Assembly (NCBI GenBank): GCA_003290465.1
Contig: CP030759.1
Location: 1,889,144 to 1,953,143 of the forward strand
Direction: 5' to 3'
DNA from: Candidatus Sumerlaea chitinivorans
GTDB lineage: Bacteria > Sumerlaeota > Sumerlaeia > Sumerlaeales > Sumerlaeaceae
DNA length: 64,000 nt
In this document: in pieces, positions 43,131 through 53,056 of the stretch
Layout of the letters: each line of letters starts with the position of its first letter
How positions within the stretch are numbered: position 1 is the first letter of the stretch
Position numbers and translations under genes: made by a program
Notes under the pieces: generated by a model
The model's database searches: none
Seen by the model: only the letters and a program-made list of their open reading frames with translations
Told to the model about the DNA's origin: nothing

Positions 43131-43949
43131 TCAGGCTGTCGGTGGAAGAGGGCGGGATTGGACGCTCATAATCTTCCAGCCCGAAGGAGTGTGTCGCAGG
43201 AGGTAGCGTTCGTCCTTGGCTTGGGCCTGCCCGTCCATGACATCTTCGCGCAGGCAATCCACGCACGCTGCATTGTGGGCAACCTTGACGGCTGAATCGA
43301 GCATGCGCCTGACGATACGCGCACCATTTGCACTCGCGTAGGCTGTTAGCCGGCTCTGGACGTACTCCTCGCGGCTCAAGCCAGCCTTCATTTCCTCGGC
43401 TAATGTTTCATACTCGAGAGCAAAATCACGTGTGTTCCAGCTTTCGATGAAAACGCGAACCACAGCAACTGGATCCTCTCGCCATCCCGAATCCTGCATG
43501 GGAGGGCGCCGGACTTCTGCCGCCGCCTGCTGCATCAAGGTCTCCCCCGCATGCGAAATATACTCGCGCCGGCGCAATAAGTGCTCCACCCGGCCCAGAA
43601 GAGCCAGCGGATCAAAGGGCTTATAGAGAAAATCGTCGCACCGCAGGCCCGCTGCCCAAAAGGACTCTGGCTTGTCGGACGTTGCCCCGATACCTGAGAT
43701 CACGATGAGCGGCATTTGAGCAATCTCTGGGGTCCGACGCACGCGCCTGCAAAACTCCAAACCACTCATGCCGGGCATACGAAGATCAATGATTGCCAGG
43801 TCGGGTCGCTCCCGAATGAGCAACTCCCAACCTTCCTTACCGTCATAGCCGCAAATCACATGGTAGGACTTCGTTTTCAGGATTGCCTTGATGAACTCAA
43901 CAACTTGGTAGTCGTCGTCGACAACAAGGATTTTCCGAGAGTTTGCCAT
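43131..43949 (-). CDS. Response regulator receiver fused to an NTF2-like domain
   Basis: 272 residues. Residues 1-130 form a receiver domain: ILVVDDDYQ, phosphoacceptor in LAIIDLRMPGMSGLEF, VISGIG and the Lys of LYKPFDPL. The helix LLGRVEHLLRRREY resembles the linker of OmpR-type regulators, but no winged helix follows. Instead, residues ~160-272 (PVAVVRVFIESWNTRDFALE, then LLRHTPSGWKIMSVQSRPL) have the helix-plus-curved-sheet pattern and closing W-K-I strand of NTF2/SnoaL-like domains. Such a domain may bind a ligand or dimerise. Start at ATG 43949. It lies 12 bases upstream-strand of thrC's end, on the same strand after it. Confidence 0.8.
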   Translation of the reverse strand: MANSRKILVVDDDYQVVEFIKAILKTKSYHVICGYDGKEGWELLIRERPDLAIIDLRMPGMSGLEFCRRVRRTPEIAQMPLIVISGIGATSDKPESFWAAGLRCDDFLYKPFDPLALLGRVEHLLRRREYISHAGETLMQQAAAEVRRPPMQDSGWREDPVAVVRVFIESWNTRDFALEYETLAEEMKAGLSREEYVQSRLTAYASANGARIVRRMLDSAVKVAHNAACVDCLREDVMDGQAQAKDERYLLRHTPSGWKIMSVQSRPLPPTA

Positions 43950-43961
43950 CACCAATCCAAT

Positions 43962-45059
43962 TTACACAGTTTGCTTGCGTGGTTCAAGTTCCACGTGCTC
44001 AAGGATGGCCTCGACCGTTGCTGGGACCGAAATGGGCTTCGCTGAATACTGAATGGCATTGTTCGGATCCTTGAGACCGTGACCTGTAAGGACGCATACG
44101 ATGCGCAGTAGATCGTTACGCAGAGGCTCGAAGAATCCCGCACGAGCGTATTTGAGGAGCCCAGCGACGCTCGCAGCACTTGCTGGTTCGCAGAACACCC
44201 CTTCGCGTTGCGCCAAAAACTGATAGGCGGCCACAATCTCCGCGTCACTCACCATGTCGATCACTCCGCCGCTCTCGTCGCGTGCCGCCTCCGCCGCTCG
44301 CCAACTGGCAGGGTTTCCAATGCGGATCGCCGTGGCCAAAGTCTCGGGTTTCTCTACTACATGTCCGCGGACGATGGGCGCTGCTCCTTCAGCCTGAAAT
44401 CCCATCATCTTGGGCAGTTTTTGAGATCGTCCCCGCTCGCGATACTCCTTGTACCCCCTCCAGTAGGCGGTGATGTTGCCGGCGTTGCCGACGGGAATGA
44501 AATGGAAATCTGGCGCATCCCCCAACACATCACAGATTTCAAACGAGCCTGTTTTTTGTCCCTCAATGCGGTATGGATTGATCGAGTTGACAAGCGTGAT
44601 GCGAAACCGAGTGGTCACTTCCCGAACGATACGTAACGCATCATCGAAATTCCCTTGTACGGCAAACACTTTTGCACCGTGCATGAGGGCTTGGGCAAGC
44701 TTCCCCAACGCGATGTTGCCATCGGGAATAATCACAATGCAGGCGAGACCTGCACGTGCTGCATAAGCCGCGGCGCTGGCGCTCGTATTCCCAGTGGAAG
44801 CACACATGACCGCGCTCGAGCCCTCCTCGACCGCCTTTGTCACAGCCATGGTCATGCCGCGATCTTTGAAGGAACCTGTCGGATTCAAGCCCTCAAACTT
44901 CAAAAACACTTCGGCCCGAGGGCCAATCTCCCGCGCGAGTGCGGGTGCAGGAATCAAAGGCGTATTCCCCTCGTTGAGAGAGATGATTGGAGTATCGTCC
45001 CCAACGGGCAAGAACTCGCGGTATGCTCGGATTACACCTTGCCAAGGCTCGGATGCCAC
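43962..45059 (-). CDS. thrC: Threonine synthase
   Basis: 365 residues of the PLP-dependent fold-type II group. [15 protein letters not shown] and [19 protein letters not shown] carry the substrate site and the Schiff-base Lys. [19 protein letters not shown] binds the carboxylate, and the phosphate-binding [15 protein letters not shown] is intact. It converts O-phosphohomoserine to threonine. The start is GTG at 45059 with a close GGAAGAG. The compact length is that of the bacterial short class. It is followed by the receiver-NTF2 gene, with no hom or thrB nearby. Confidence 0.95.
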   Translation of the reverse strand: MASEPWQGVIRAYREFLPVGDDTPIISLNEGNTPLIPAPALAREIGPRAEVFLKFEGLNPTGSFKDRGMTMAVTKAVEEGSSAVMCASTGNTSASAAAYAARAGLACIVIIPDGNIALGKLAQALMHGAKVFAVQGNFDDALRIVREVTTRFRITLVNSINPYRIEGQKTGSFEICDVLGDAPDFHFIPVGNAGNITAYWRGYKEYRERGRSQKLPKMMGFQAEGAAPIVRGHVVEKPETLATAIRIGNPASWRAAEAARDESGGVIDMVSDAEIVAAYQFLAQREGVFCEPASAASVAGLLKYARAGFFEPLRNDLLRIVCVLTGHGLKDPNNAIQYSAKPISVPATVEAILEHVELEPRKQTV

Positions 45060-45197
45060 TGCTCTTCCACCTAATCATTAGTAGGATCGCAACGTGTAAA
45101 ACACATTGCCGCACGTGCTCATTCTTTGGTCACGCGAACTTACTGAGTGCTTTCGAGTCCGAAACGAAAATCAAGGGAAACTACACAAAGAGGAGAA

Positions 45198-45884
45198 TCA
45201 AGTGCCTTGCCTCAATTCATTCTGGCGATCGCGCAAGCCAAGCTCGACCTGTTCGCGCAGTTGCCGTGCTGCCAGTTCGGGGTCAGGGGCCGCCATGATG
45301 GCACGGATCACAGCAATGCCGTCAGCCCCTGCTCGCACGACCTCGCGAGCATTCGTTCCATCAATACCGCCGAGAGCAACGATTGGAAATTCGCCCAGTG
45401 AGCCTCGTGCAAGTTTGAGCCATGCTGGCCCTCGGGGCTCAAGTATACCTCGCTTGGATGGTGTGTCGTAGATGGGACTGAGTGTCACGTAGTGTGCGCC
45501 TTCTTGGGCAACCTGTTGCGCCTCGGCAATTTCGTGCGCAGAGTACCCGATTGAACGCAGCGTGTCTCGGGCTCCGCTTACGTACGAGTTTCGAAGATGC
45601 CACGTGGCCGCTCCGAAGTGGATGCCAACACTTAGCGGCAGCTCTGAGATATGGTGCAAGAGTGAGGCGTTCAGGAACAGAGCCACCTCGGCCCCCTGAC
45701 ACAACGCCGCAAGCTCGCCCACCAGCTCGCGGACGCGCTGTCCACTCGCTTGTTTTTCCCGGAGCTGGACACCTGTGACTCCGCCACGAATTGCGGCTTG
45801 GACAATTCGAAGTAACTCGGCGGGGCTCCGCCCGGAATCGTCGGTAATGAGGAGGAGACGGAGGCTTTCGGCACTGAACATCAT
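45198..45884 (-). CDS. thiE: Thiamine phosphate synthase
   Basis: 228 residues, TIM-barrel ThiE, which joins HMP pyrophosphate and thiazole phosphate. Core motifs: LLLITDDSG, GVTGVQLREKQASG with the HMP-PP Arg-Glu-Lys, FLNASLLHHIS, IGYSAHEIAEAQQ, HYVTLSPIYDTPSKRG (usually GPIFPTxTK) and IVALGGIDGTNAREVVRAGADG. ATG 45884 or 45881 starts at the domain edge; the frame runs another 71 codons upstream but that region overlaps the divergent gene's promoter. No TPP riboswitch was found upstream. Confidence 0.9.
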   Translation of the reverse strand: MMFSAESLRLLLITDDSGRSPAELLRIVQAAIRGGVTGVQLREKQASGQRVRELVGELAALCQGAEVALFLNASLLHHISELPLSVGIHFGAATWHLRNSYVSGARDTLRSIGYSAHEIAEAQQVAQEGAHYVTLSPIYDTPSKRGILEPRGPAWLKLARGSLGEFPIVALGGIDGTNAREVVRAGADGIAVIRAIMAAPDPELAARQLREQVELGLRDRQNELRQGT

Positions 45885-46043
45885 ACTAAGATCATGTCCG
45901 CTCGGTTTGGGATAGCAAGCGTAAGAAGGCGAGCTCAAAGCTGTGAGTTTCCCTCGGACGCGAACTGGGGGCAGTTGAGCTCGTAGCGAATTTTGTCCCT
46001 CCCTCCTCACTAACTCATGCGCAAAACCGAAGGGACGTAGTTT

Positions 46044-46637
46044 ATGGCTCGAATCCTTGGGATCAGTGGGAGTCTTCGGGAAGGTTCCCACGCACACGTG
46101 TTGGTGCGCCTTGCATTGGATGCAGCCCGGAAAGCTGGTGCAGAAGTTGAACTCTTGGATTTGCGCGAGTGGTTTCTACCGCTTTTTGAAGCCCACAAAT
46201 CCTATGGGGACCACCCTATCGTTTCCAAAGTGGTGCAGAAAATTCGTGATGCCGAAGGTTACATTGTCGGCAGCCCAGAGTACCACGCCAGCATGAGCGG
46301 TGCCCTCAAAAATCTCTTCGATTTTGTCTACACTGAGCTTTCGGGAAAGCTGTTTGGTCTGGTGATTGCGACCGGCGGATCCCAAGGCGTCGCGTGCGCT
46401 GATAATTTACGTGCGTGTATTCATTCGTGTCACGGGTGGACACTCCCCTACATTGCAGCTGCTCGCTTGGCGGATTTTGACGAACAGGGCAATTTGAGAA
46501 ACGAGCAAGTCCGCGACCGCCTCGAGCGAATCGGCCGAGACGTCGCAATCTATGCGCCACTTCTGTGGCAGCAATTCAAAGCAGACCAAGCGCTGCCGCC
46601 GGGGCCAACGCGCGGCTTCGCTGAGTGGGCTCTCTAA
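46044..46637 (+). CDS. NADPH-dependent FMN reductase family protein
   Basis: 197 residues of flavodoxin-like fold. ILGISGSLREGSHAHVLVRL is the FMN phosphate loop, and GYIVGSPEYHASMSGALKNLFDFV is the classic second FMN-binding segment. LVIATGGSQGVACADNLRA supports the same family (PF03358), which includes azo- and quinone reductases. Cytoplasmic, reducing quinones or flavin with NAD(P)H. It diverges from thiE across a 159-base gap and is followed by a probable terminator at 46715. Confidence 0.9.
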   Translation: MARILGISGSLREGSHAHVLVRLALDAARKAGAEVELLDLREWFLPLFEAHKSYGDHPIVSKVVQKIRDAEGYIVGSPEYHASMSGALKNLFDFVYTELSGKLFGLVIATGGSQGVACADNLRACIHSCHGWTLPYIAAARLADFDEQGNLRNEQVRDRLERIGRDVAIYAPLLWQQFKADQALPPGPTRGFAEWAL

Positions 46638-46714
46638 GGTCAATTGCCAGCGCGTTAGTGACGACTCACGCAAGGTGAAGCGTTAGGCACCTGAGGGCGC
46701 GTTTTCGTGGATTC

Positions 46715-46739
46715 CGCTTGAAAGCAAGCGCTTCTTTTT
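46715..46739 (+). terminator. Probable rho-independent terminator of the FMN reductase gene
   Basis: CGCTTG and CAAGCG form a 6-base stem with an AAAG loop, followed by CTTCTTTTT. It lies about 80 bases after the FMN reductase stop and 43 bases before the receptor kinase start, so the kinase gene probably has its own promoter or depends on read-through. Confidence 0.55.
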
Positions 46740-46782
46740 GCATTTTCCGCCTAGAACGATACTGTGAAGACCAGCTGAGTCC

Positions 46783-49700
46783 ATGATGCGAAAACGCCAC
46801 GTAGGGGGGTATATCGTAAGTATTGCATGGCTGTTGTGCACACTTAGCGTATGGCCAGCCGACGTTAAGATCCGCACGACGACATTAGGTTTTCCGTCTC
46901 CCAATGATCCCTGCTTGTATGACGTGGACGGGGATGGGCGCTTTGAAGTAGTGGTGAGCGGCGTTCATGGGACGGTTAGGGCCTTTGAATTGCCCTCGCT
47001 CCGCTCACTCTGGAAGCAAACTGTGGGGGGCACGGGGTTGACGGCACCCGCAGTGGGAGACTTCACAGGCACGGGCGAACCGATCATTGCACTGGCCAGC
47101 CAACAGGGGGAGGTCGTCCTACTCCATGGAGCGTCGGGTGTTCCGCTCGCCCAGTATCGTCTGCCACGTGGCGTGACGGTGGCGCCCACTGTTATGCCCG
47201 CCGAAACTTATCTCGGCAGAGTCTGTGACGCCCTCGTGCTGTGCGATGAGGTGGGCGACATCCACGTGCTCGCATTCGAACAGGGACAAATAGTGGAGAA
47301 ATTTCTCATTCCAAACAATTTCGCCCGCGGCAGTCTACTGCCACAAGGTATGGGGCGGATCAATTATCCTGCCTCGGTGGGTGACGTGGATGGAGATAGT
47401 CGGCCTGAGATCGTCGTGGGGACCGCATTAGGAAAGGTCGTCGCGTTGCGACCGGACCGCCCAAACGAGTGCTACGTCTGGCATGGTCCACAAGGTTCAG
47501 CAATCAGTTCCAACATCGTCATTGCAGACTTCTTCGGCTTGGGGCGCAACGCCCTCGCCTTCGCCACCGACAAAGGAAATGTACCCATTGTCATAGTAGA
47601 TCCCGACAACCCAACGGAACGCCCGATGCGAACGGTGGTGGAGCAGTTGGGCTTAGCAGGCCCGCCCAATGGCCACCTACTCGCTGCGGATTTCGACGGG
47701 GACGGCACCCCAGACTTGATCGGGGCCTCTGGGGTTGCGGTGACCGCTTTTCGCGCTTCCATGGGGATGGCGCTGTTCGGTCCACCCTATTCAGCCAATT
47801 TCCCACCGTTTAGCCCGTTTGGGTTAGCCCAACTCAGAAGCGGCCGCTTCTGCGCCGTCTTCGCGGATTCGGGCAAAATGGTCCACCTCTATACCCCAAC
47901 CCACACCCAAGAGGGAACGCGCTTCAATTCTTCTGAAAGTTTCAACTCGCTACCGCTCGTGGGAAATCTTACCGGCGATGGCAGGGTCGAATGCGTGTTT
48001 CTGGCGCGCAATAAAGAGCGTTTAGCTTACGGCGTGCTCGAGGCAGCAGCCGCCTCCGATTGTCTTCCGACGCTGGCGTTTGGCGGAACGTTTCATCGCG
48101 ACGGCTACCTAACGACGGCGGCGTTGGTTCAACTGGAGGCCCGGACGGCTCGATTCCGCGAGCTGGTCGAACAAAAAGTTCGCGTAGCTCAAGAACAGTA
48201 CGACAATGGCAATTACGGCGAAGCACTGGCCTCCGCGCAGGATGCACTTACTCTCTTACCCAGTCACCCTGTGGCAAAAAGCTTGGCCCACAAAGCGGAT
48301 TTGCGCGTCTATTGGGTGCGGTATGTCAGCATTGCCGGGGCAATCATCACTGCCGTGGCTCTGGCGAGCTGGATCACGGCACGGCTTGTTCGGCGGCGCA
48401 CTCGTTTGAGCCAAGCTTCCCGGTTATTAGCCATGCGCAATTATCTACCGGCAATCAGTCTCCTTAAAGAGCTGCTCTCGCGCCAGCCGAACAATCGCGA
48501 AGTGATCCTGTTGCTCGCACAGGCGTACGTAGATTGGCAGCATTATCCAGCCGAATCCATTCCAGTGTTACGAATTGCGCATAAGCTTCTGCCAGAGAAT
48601 CAGGGGATCACGCTGGCCCTCGCTCACGCATACGCCGAAGCGGGTGCGGAAGACCAAGAAGCACTCGAACTCTATGAGATTGCGACCGCCTTGATGGAGA
48701 GCGGGCGCGGTGCGATTGCATATCGTGCAGGGCGAATTTTAGAGCGGAATGGAAAGCTCGAACAAGCGCTTCGCTACTACCGAGTTGCCGAACGAGATGG
48801 GTGCGAAGAAGCCGATGTGGTGGAACGCATGGCGGACCTGTATGTAGCCACTGGCACTGCCAATGAGAAGTGCTTGCCAGTGCTTGAGAAGGTTGCGCCT
48901 TCGCGCACGCAAGACGCACGCTTCCTCGAGGCCCTTTGCCATGCCTATGCGGCTGCCAAACAAGTGGGCGACAAAGCCCGCTCCGCAGCAAGCAATCTAC
49001 TTGCCCTCGAACCGAACTCTGTCATTGCCCTACGTCAGCTTGCAAAATGCGAACTCCAGGCCGGGCGGCCGGAGCAAGCCCTCTCCTTTGCGGAACGAGC
49101 GTACGAGATCGAGCCAACGGACGCAGAGAATCTATTGGTTCTGAGCTACTGTTACCTGAGCTGTGAGCGGCTGGATGGCCGAGCCATCGAAGTGTACCGT
49201 AAAGCGCTCACCATGGAACCGGAAAACCCCAGTCTGCTGCGGATGATTGGTCTGGCACTGGCACAGTCGGGGGTGATGAACGACGAAGACTATGAACTTC
49301 TCCGCCGTGCAGTTGGGGCGAATCCAATTGTGGATGAGCTGTGGACAGCATTGGCAACAGCAGCCCGTCAACGTGGGGATCACACGCTCGCGATTGAGGC
49401 CCTGGAGAAGCTCGTCGAGCTGGGCGTGGAGTCGAGTAACATTCTGTGTATGTTGGCCGAAGAGTACGCACTCATTGGCGACTACTCGGTGAAGACCATC
49501 CCCGCTTACGAGGGGGCGCTTCGCGTCGACCCGGCGAACTCCGCATATCAACGGGCTCTCGCCCGGGCCTACATCGCAGCGAAACGTGCCGACGCGCCCG
49601 TGCTCGAATTCATGGAAAACGTTTTTTCGCAAAATCCTACGGAATTGGCGATCGGGGAATATCTCGCGGAGCACTATTTGCAACACCAGCGATTCGACGA

Positions 49701-51618
49701 CGCGACAAAATTAGCCCGCTGGCTCCTTCAGAGTGATAAGGAAAACGAACACTACCAGAAGCTCTATGCCCGAGCATCGCTGGGTGCCAACCGGCTGGAC
49801 GAGGCCATCCGACACTACGAATTCCTGCTCCACTCGCATCCAGACGACCGAGAAGCTCAAATCAACCTTGCTGTAGCTTTGGCGGGGAAATTCCGCCTCG
49901 ACGAGCAGGCCGCGCAGCACTATGTGAGCGCCCTGAGATTAGCGCCTAACCTGACCCAGGTGCGCTTGCTTTTGGCCCGCCATTACGCGCAACAGGGGCA
50001 TTACGGCTCCGCACTCGATCAACTGCGGGAAGTTCTGCGGATCGACCCGAAGCATCAGCCGCGGGTACTCGAAGAAGTCCGCTATTATCTCGTGCAAGCG
50101 CCCGACCGCCCGGATCTCAGGTGGTTTTTGGTCGATTTGCTCATTGAGGCCGGCTCGCTTGACGAAGCTTGCGAACAGTTGGAGGAACTTTTTGCGCTGG
50201 ATCCGACTCAAACACGTGCAATGCTTCAAGCTTACGATCGCATTCTGAGCAAAGACCCGAACCGCTTTGCTGCCTTGCTACAAAAGGGACGCATTCTCAT
50301 GGCTCAAGGCCGCATTGAGGAAGCGCGACCTTTACTGGAGCGCGCCCACCAGATCGAGCCGCGCGACGCCGAAGTGCGAAACGAACTCGAGTCGCTCTAC
50401 GAGCATCTGCTCACAAAATCCGATAATATCGGCATTCGGTTCGAGCTGGCCAAACTCTACTATAGCGAAGGGAACTACGACCGGGCAATTGCCGAGTTTC
50501 AAAAAACAGCGCAGGATTTCCGTTTTGAGAACGAATCGCTAAAAATGCTCGGCCTGTGCTTCATGGGCAAGGGCATGCTGGAGTTTGCGTTGCAAGAGTT
50601 TCAGAAGCTGGTGCTCGACAACGAATTGAAGGAAATCCTCTACGAACTGGGCCAACGCTACGAAGCGAAAGGCGACTTTGTGGGTGCGAAGCAGGTGTAT
50701 CGGATGCTCTTCACAGCGGATGTGACATTCCGCGACGTCAAACAGAAGTTTGAAATGCTGGCGGGAGCAACGAGTGACCCACTCCAATTCGAACGCTCCA
50801 CACTGATCACGCAATTGAGCGAACGTGCACAGTCGCGCTATGAGCTCATTGAAGAAGTGGGACGTGGAGCCATGGGAATCGTGTACCGAGCCCACGACCA
50901 TGAGTTGGACGAAATCGTGGCCCTTAAGATTCTGCCAGACAATCTATCCCAAAACCCTGACGCCCTCAATCGCTTCCGTGCGGAGGCACGCGCAGCACGC
51001 CGGCTGTCGCATCCACATATCGTGCGCATTCACGATATCGGGGAGGAAAAAGGGCGAAAGTACATCTCCATGGAGTATGTCAAGGGGACCGACCTGAAGC
51101 GCTACTTGCGCCAGAAAAAGAAACTCTCGCCGGAAGAAGTGGTGCGGCTCATGATCCCAGTGTGCGAGGCCCTCGACTATGCACACTCCAAGAACATTGT
51201 GCACCGCGATATCAAACCAGCGAATATCATGCTCACAGATCAGGGCGTACCGAAAGTCAGTGACTTTGGGATTGCAAAGGCTCTTGAGGCTACGGGCGAA
51301 ACGATTGCGGGCGCAATTATCGGGACTCCGCTCTACATGAGCCCAGAACAGATCCAAGGACAACCTGTGGATCACCGGGCGGATATTTACTCACTCGGCA
51401 TTATGATGTACGAACTGCTGAATGGCGCTCCGCCCTTTACGGCAGGGGACTTGGCCTACCAGCACTGCCGTGTCATGCCACCACCTATCGAGGGGATCCC
51501 TCAGGAACTCAACGCAATCGTGCTCAAGTGCTTGGAGAAGGATCGCGAAAAGCGCTGGTCGAGCGCAGGCGAATTGGCGCGCGCGCTGCGTGCCACGGGA
51601 CTTGCGGGGAACGCCTGA
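46783..51618 (+). CDS. Receptor-like protein kinase: FG-GAP propeller, membrane span, TPR array, Ser/Thr kinase
   Basis: 1611 residues. After a signal sequence (GGYIVSIAWLLCTLSVWPA) comes an outside region of ~480 residues with FG-GAP/VCBS motifs: DVDGDGRFEVVV (~48), DVDGDSRPEIVVG (~201), DFDGDGTPDLIG (~304) and TGDGRVECVF (~393). One span, YVSIAGAIITAVALASWITA, lies near 512, followed by RLVRRR. Residues ~540-1345 are TPR-type repeats. The kinase domain starts at ELIEEVGRGAMGIVYRA (~1352) with ATP-binding Lys1382 in VALKIL, HRDIKPAN (1474), DFG (1494) and GTPLYMSPEQI, all intact. Hanks kinases usually put the kinase first; here it is last. Calcium binding and signalling across the membrane are inferred. 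Confidence 0.92.
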   Translation: MMRKRHVGGYIVSIAWLLCTLSVWPADVKIRTTTLGFPSPNDPCLYDVDGDGRFEVVVSGVHGTVRAFELPSLRSLWKQTVGGTGLTAPAVGDFTGTGEPIIALASQQGEVVLLHGASGVPLAQYRLPRGVTVAPTVMPAETYLGRVCDALVLCDEVGDIHVLAFEQGQIVEKFLIPNNFARGSLLPQGMGRINYPASVGDVDGDSRPEIVVGTALGKVVALRPDRPNECYVWHGPQGSAISSNIVIADFFGLGRNALAFATDKGNVPIVIVDPDNPTERPMRTVVEQLGLAGPPNGHLLAADFDGDGTPDLIGASGVAVTAFRASMGMALFGPPYSANFPPFSPFGLAQLRSGRFCAVFADSGKMVHLYTPTHTQEGTRFNSSESFNSLPLVGNLTGDGRVECVFLARNKERLAYGVLEAAAASDCLPTLAFGGTFHRDGYLTTAALVQLEARTARFRELVEQKVRVAQEQYDNGNYGEALASAQDALTLLPSHPVAKSLAHKADLRVYWVRYVSIAGAIITAVALASWITARLVRRRTRLSQASRLLAMRNYLPAISLLKELLSRQPNNREVILLLAQAYVDWQHYPAESIPVLRIAHKLLPENQGITLALAHAYAEAGAEDQEALELYEIATALMESGRGAIAYRAGRILERNGKLEQALRYYRVAERDGCEEADVVERMADLYVATGTANEKCLPVLEKVAPSRTQDARFLEALCHAYAAAKQVGDKARSAASNLLALEPNSVIALRQLAKCELQAGRPEQALSFAERAYEIEPTDAENLLVLSYCYLSCERLDGRAIEVYRKALTMEPENPSLLRMIGLALAQSGVMNDEDYELLRRAVGANPIVDELWTALATAARQRGDHTLAIEALEKLVELGVESSNILCMLAEEYALIGDYSVKTIPAYEGALRVDPANSAYQRALARAYIAAKRADAPVLEFMENVFSQNPTELAIGEYLAEHYLQHQRFDDATKLARWLLQSDKENEHYQKLYARASLGANRLDEAIRHYEFLLHSHPDDREAQINLAVALAGKFRLDEQAAQHYVSALRLAPNLTQVRLLLARHYAQQGHYGSALDQLREVLRIDPKHQPRVLEEVRYYLVQAPDRPDLRWFLVDLLIEAGSLDEACEQLEELFALDPTQTRAMLQAYDRILSKDPNRFAALLQKGRILMAQGRIEEARPLLERAHQIEPRDAEVRNELESLYEHLLTKSDNIGIRFELAKLYYSEGNYDRAIAEFQKTAQDFRFENESLKMLGLCFMGKGMLEFALQEFQKLVLDNELKEILYELGQRYEAKGDFVGAKQVYRMLFTADVTFRDVKQKFEMLAGATSDPLQFERSTLITQLSERAQSRYELIEEVGRGAMGIVYRAHDHELDEIVALKILPDNLSQNPDALNRFRAEARAARRLSHPHIVRIHDIGEEKGRKYISMEYVKGTDLKRYLRQKKKLSPEEVVRLMIPVCEALDYAHSKNIVHRDIKPANIMLTDQGVPKVSDFGIAKALEATGETIAGAIIGTPLYMSPEQIQGQPVDHRADIYSLGIMMYELLNGAPPFTAGDLAYQHCRVMPPPIEGIPQELNAIVLKCLEKDREKRWSSAGELARALRATGLAGNA

Positions 51619-51883
51619 TCTGGCACCAGAAGCAGTGAGCATTCCGTCGGGGGCTGGGAGACTTGCCATACTCAAGGCGTGCCGCGAGGGCAATAATGTT
51701 CCAATCGTTTCGCTCGCTTACTGATGCTCCCAAATTCTGCCGGTTGGTCCGCCTTCCTTCCCCAGAGTGCGTGGTCGAGGCGATCGCACCGAGCACACCT
51801 CAACAAATTCTCATGCGGTGAGGAGGCTACCCCAACCTGTCAAACGAGCTTCGTTTCTGGCAAAGCTTATTCACGGAATAGCG

Positions 51884-52531
51884 TTAGGCCACAGCCGTGG
51901 GTGGGGGGCCTGCTGCAACTTGAAAATGTCCGTGTGTCTCGAGGTAATCCATGATTGCTGCCACGCATTCCTCGACGCTCATCTGGTCTGTCCGGAGGTG
52001 AAGCTCGGGGGCAAGGGGTGGTTCGTAGGGGGCGTCGGGAGATACCCCAGTAAAACCTTTGATTTCACCCCGCATGGCCTTCTCGTAGAGCCCTTTGGGA
52101 TCACGAGAGGCGCACACTTCGATGGGCGCATCCACAAAGACTTCGATGAACTCCCCGGGGGCCAACAACTGACGAACCCGGTCACGATCCTCTCGATACG
52201 GGCTAATGAAGCTGGTAATCACGATGAGCCCAGCATCCACAAATAACTTCGCCACTTCGCCTATGCGCCGGATATTCTCCGCACGATCCTCGGGCGAGAA
52301 GCCAAGGTTCTTGTTGAGGCCGTGCCGAATGTTGTCGCCATCGAGGACATAAGCAACGTGCCCCTGTTGGATGAGCACTTGCTCAAGGGCCATCGCAATC
52401 GTGCTTTTGCCGCAAGCAGACAAGCCGGTCAGCCAAACGCAGCATGGTTTCTGGCGAGTGAGCGCCATACGTTCTTCGCGTGTCACGTGACCAGGATGCC
52501 ACGTGATATTGGTCGCCTTCTGTTGGGTCAT
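51884..52531 (-). CDS. cysC: Adenylylsulfate (APS) kinase
   Basis: 215 residues. Walker A is [18 protein letters not shown], with [20 protein letters not shown] for APS binding, [18 protein letters not shown] and the [21 protein letters not shown] lid segment (shown in two parts: [21 protein letters not shown]). It makes PAPS from APS with ATP, used for sulfation or assimilation. The N-terminal ~25 residues ([15 protein letters not shown]) are the usual family start. No cysD, cysN or sulfotransferase is near, so whether PAPS serves sulfonation of glycans is open. The 3' end (PPPTAVA) is slightly longer than usual. Confidence 0.95.
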   Translation of the reverse strand: MTQQKATNITWHPGHVTREERMALTRQKPCCVWLTGLSACGKSTIAMALEQVLIQQGHVAYVLDGDNIRHGLNKNLGFSPEDRAENIRRIGEVAKLFVDAGLIVITSFISPYREDRDRVRQLLAPGEFIEVFVDAPIEVCASRDPKGLYEKAMRGEIKGFTGVSPDAPYEPPLAPELHLRTDQMSVEECVAAIMDYLETHGHFQVAAGPPPTAVA

Positions 52532-53056
52532 CGTCGTTAGGTGACTCCTGTTTGAGCATTCAGTGATTTGCCAACCGCGTTACAGAACACAACACGGCAA
52601 ACTGAGTCCTGGCTTTGCATCCGCGAGATCGCCCTCGCGTGATTGGCCACACGGACTAACACAGTCCTAAATTCAAAATTCTTCACGCCAAGTGTGAGAA
52701 AAATTCGTTGGGGGCCTGCTTTGAGGCATGCGGCTAAGTGACGATTTTTCAGTTTATTGTTTGACAAGAATCGCACGTGACTTTGGTGAAAGGAGACGCA
52801 CGAAAGCACCTAAATTGCTGTCACAGCGGAATTTGTAAACCACAATTCTTGTCGGCCGCCGGCCATGCCGTTAGCTCTCGGCACGCCGTTTGCTTGGCGG
52901 ATCCCGCTTCGCAAAAGCCGTAAATTTTGGGCGCTCGACAGCGTATTGCTATGCCGGGCGAGCGGGCAGCAGCCACGACGCAGCGCTCGAATGAGTGCAA
53001 GCAGACTGCAAGGAAGACCGCGAGCTCGAGTTCAACACAGTAGTACGGCCACCACC
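52532..53056. other. Long divergent intergenic region
   Basis: 525 bases between cysC and the M16 peptidase if the latter starts at 53057. A perfect TTGACA at 52761 lacks a -10 at 16-18 bases. AAAGGAG at 52789-52795 has no start codon at a usable distance. The peptidase frame is open from 52814, with ATGs at 52865 and 52991, but that stretch codes for Arg-rich sequence without a signal peptide. No RNA element recognised. Confidence 0.4.

Noticed and set aside
45885-46043. Possible TPP riboswitch upstream of thiE
   Set aside because: Read in the thiE direction, no CTGAGA/ACCTGA core or matching stems were found.
52761-52766. Perfect TTGACA upstream of the M16 peptidase
   Set aside because: No plausible -10 element at 16-18 bases.
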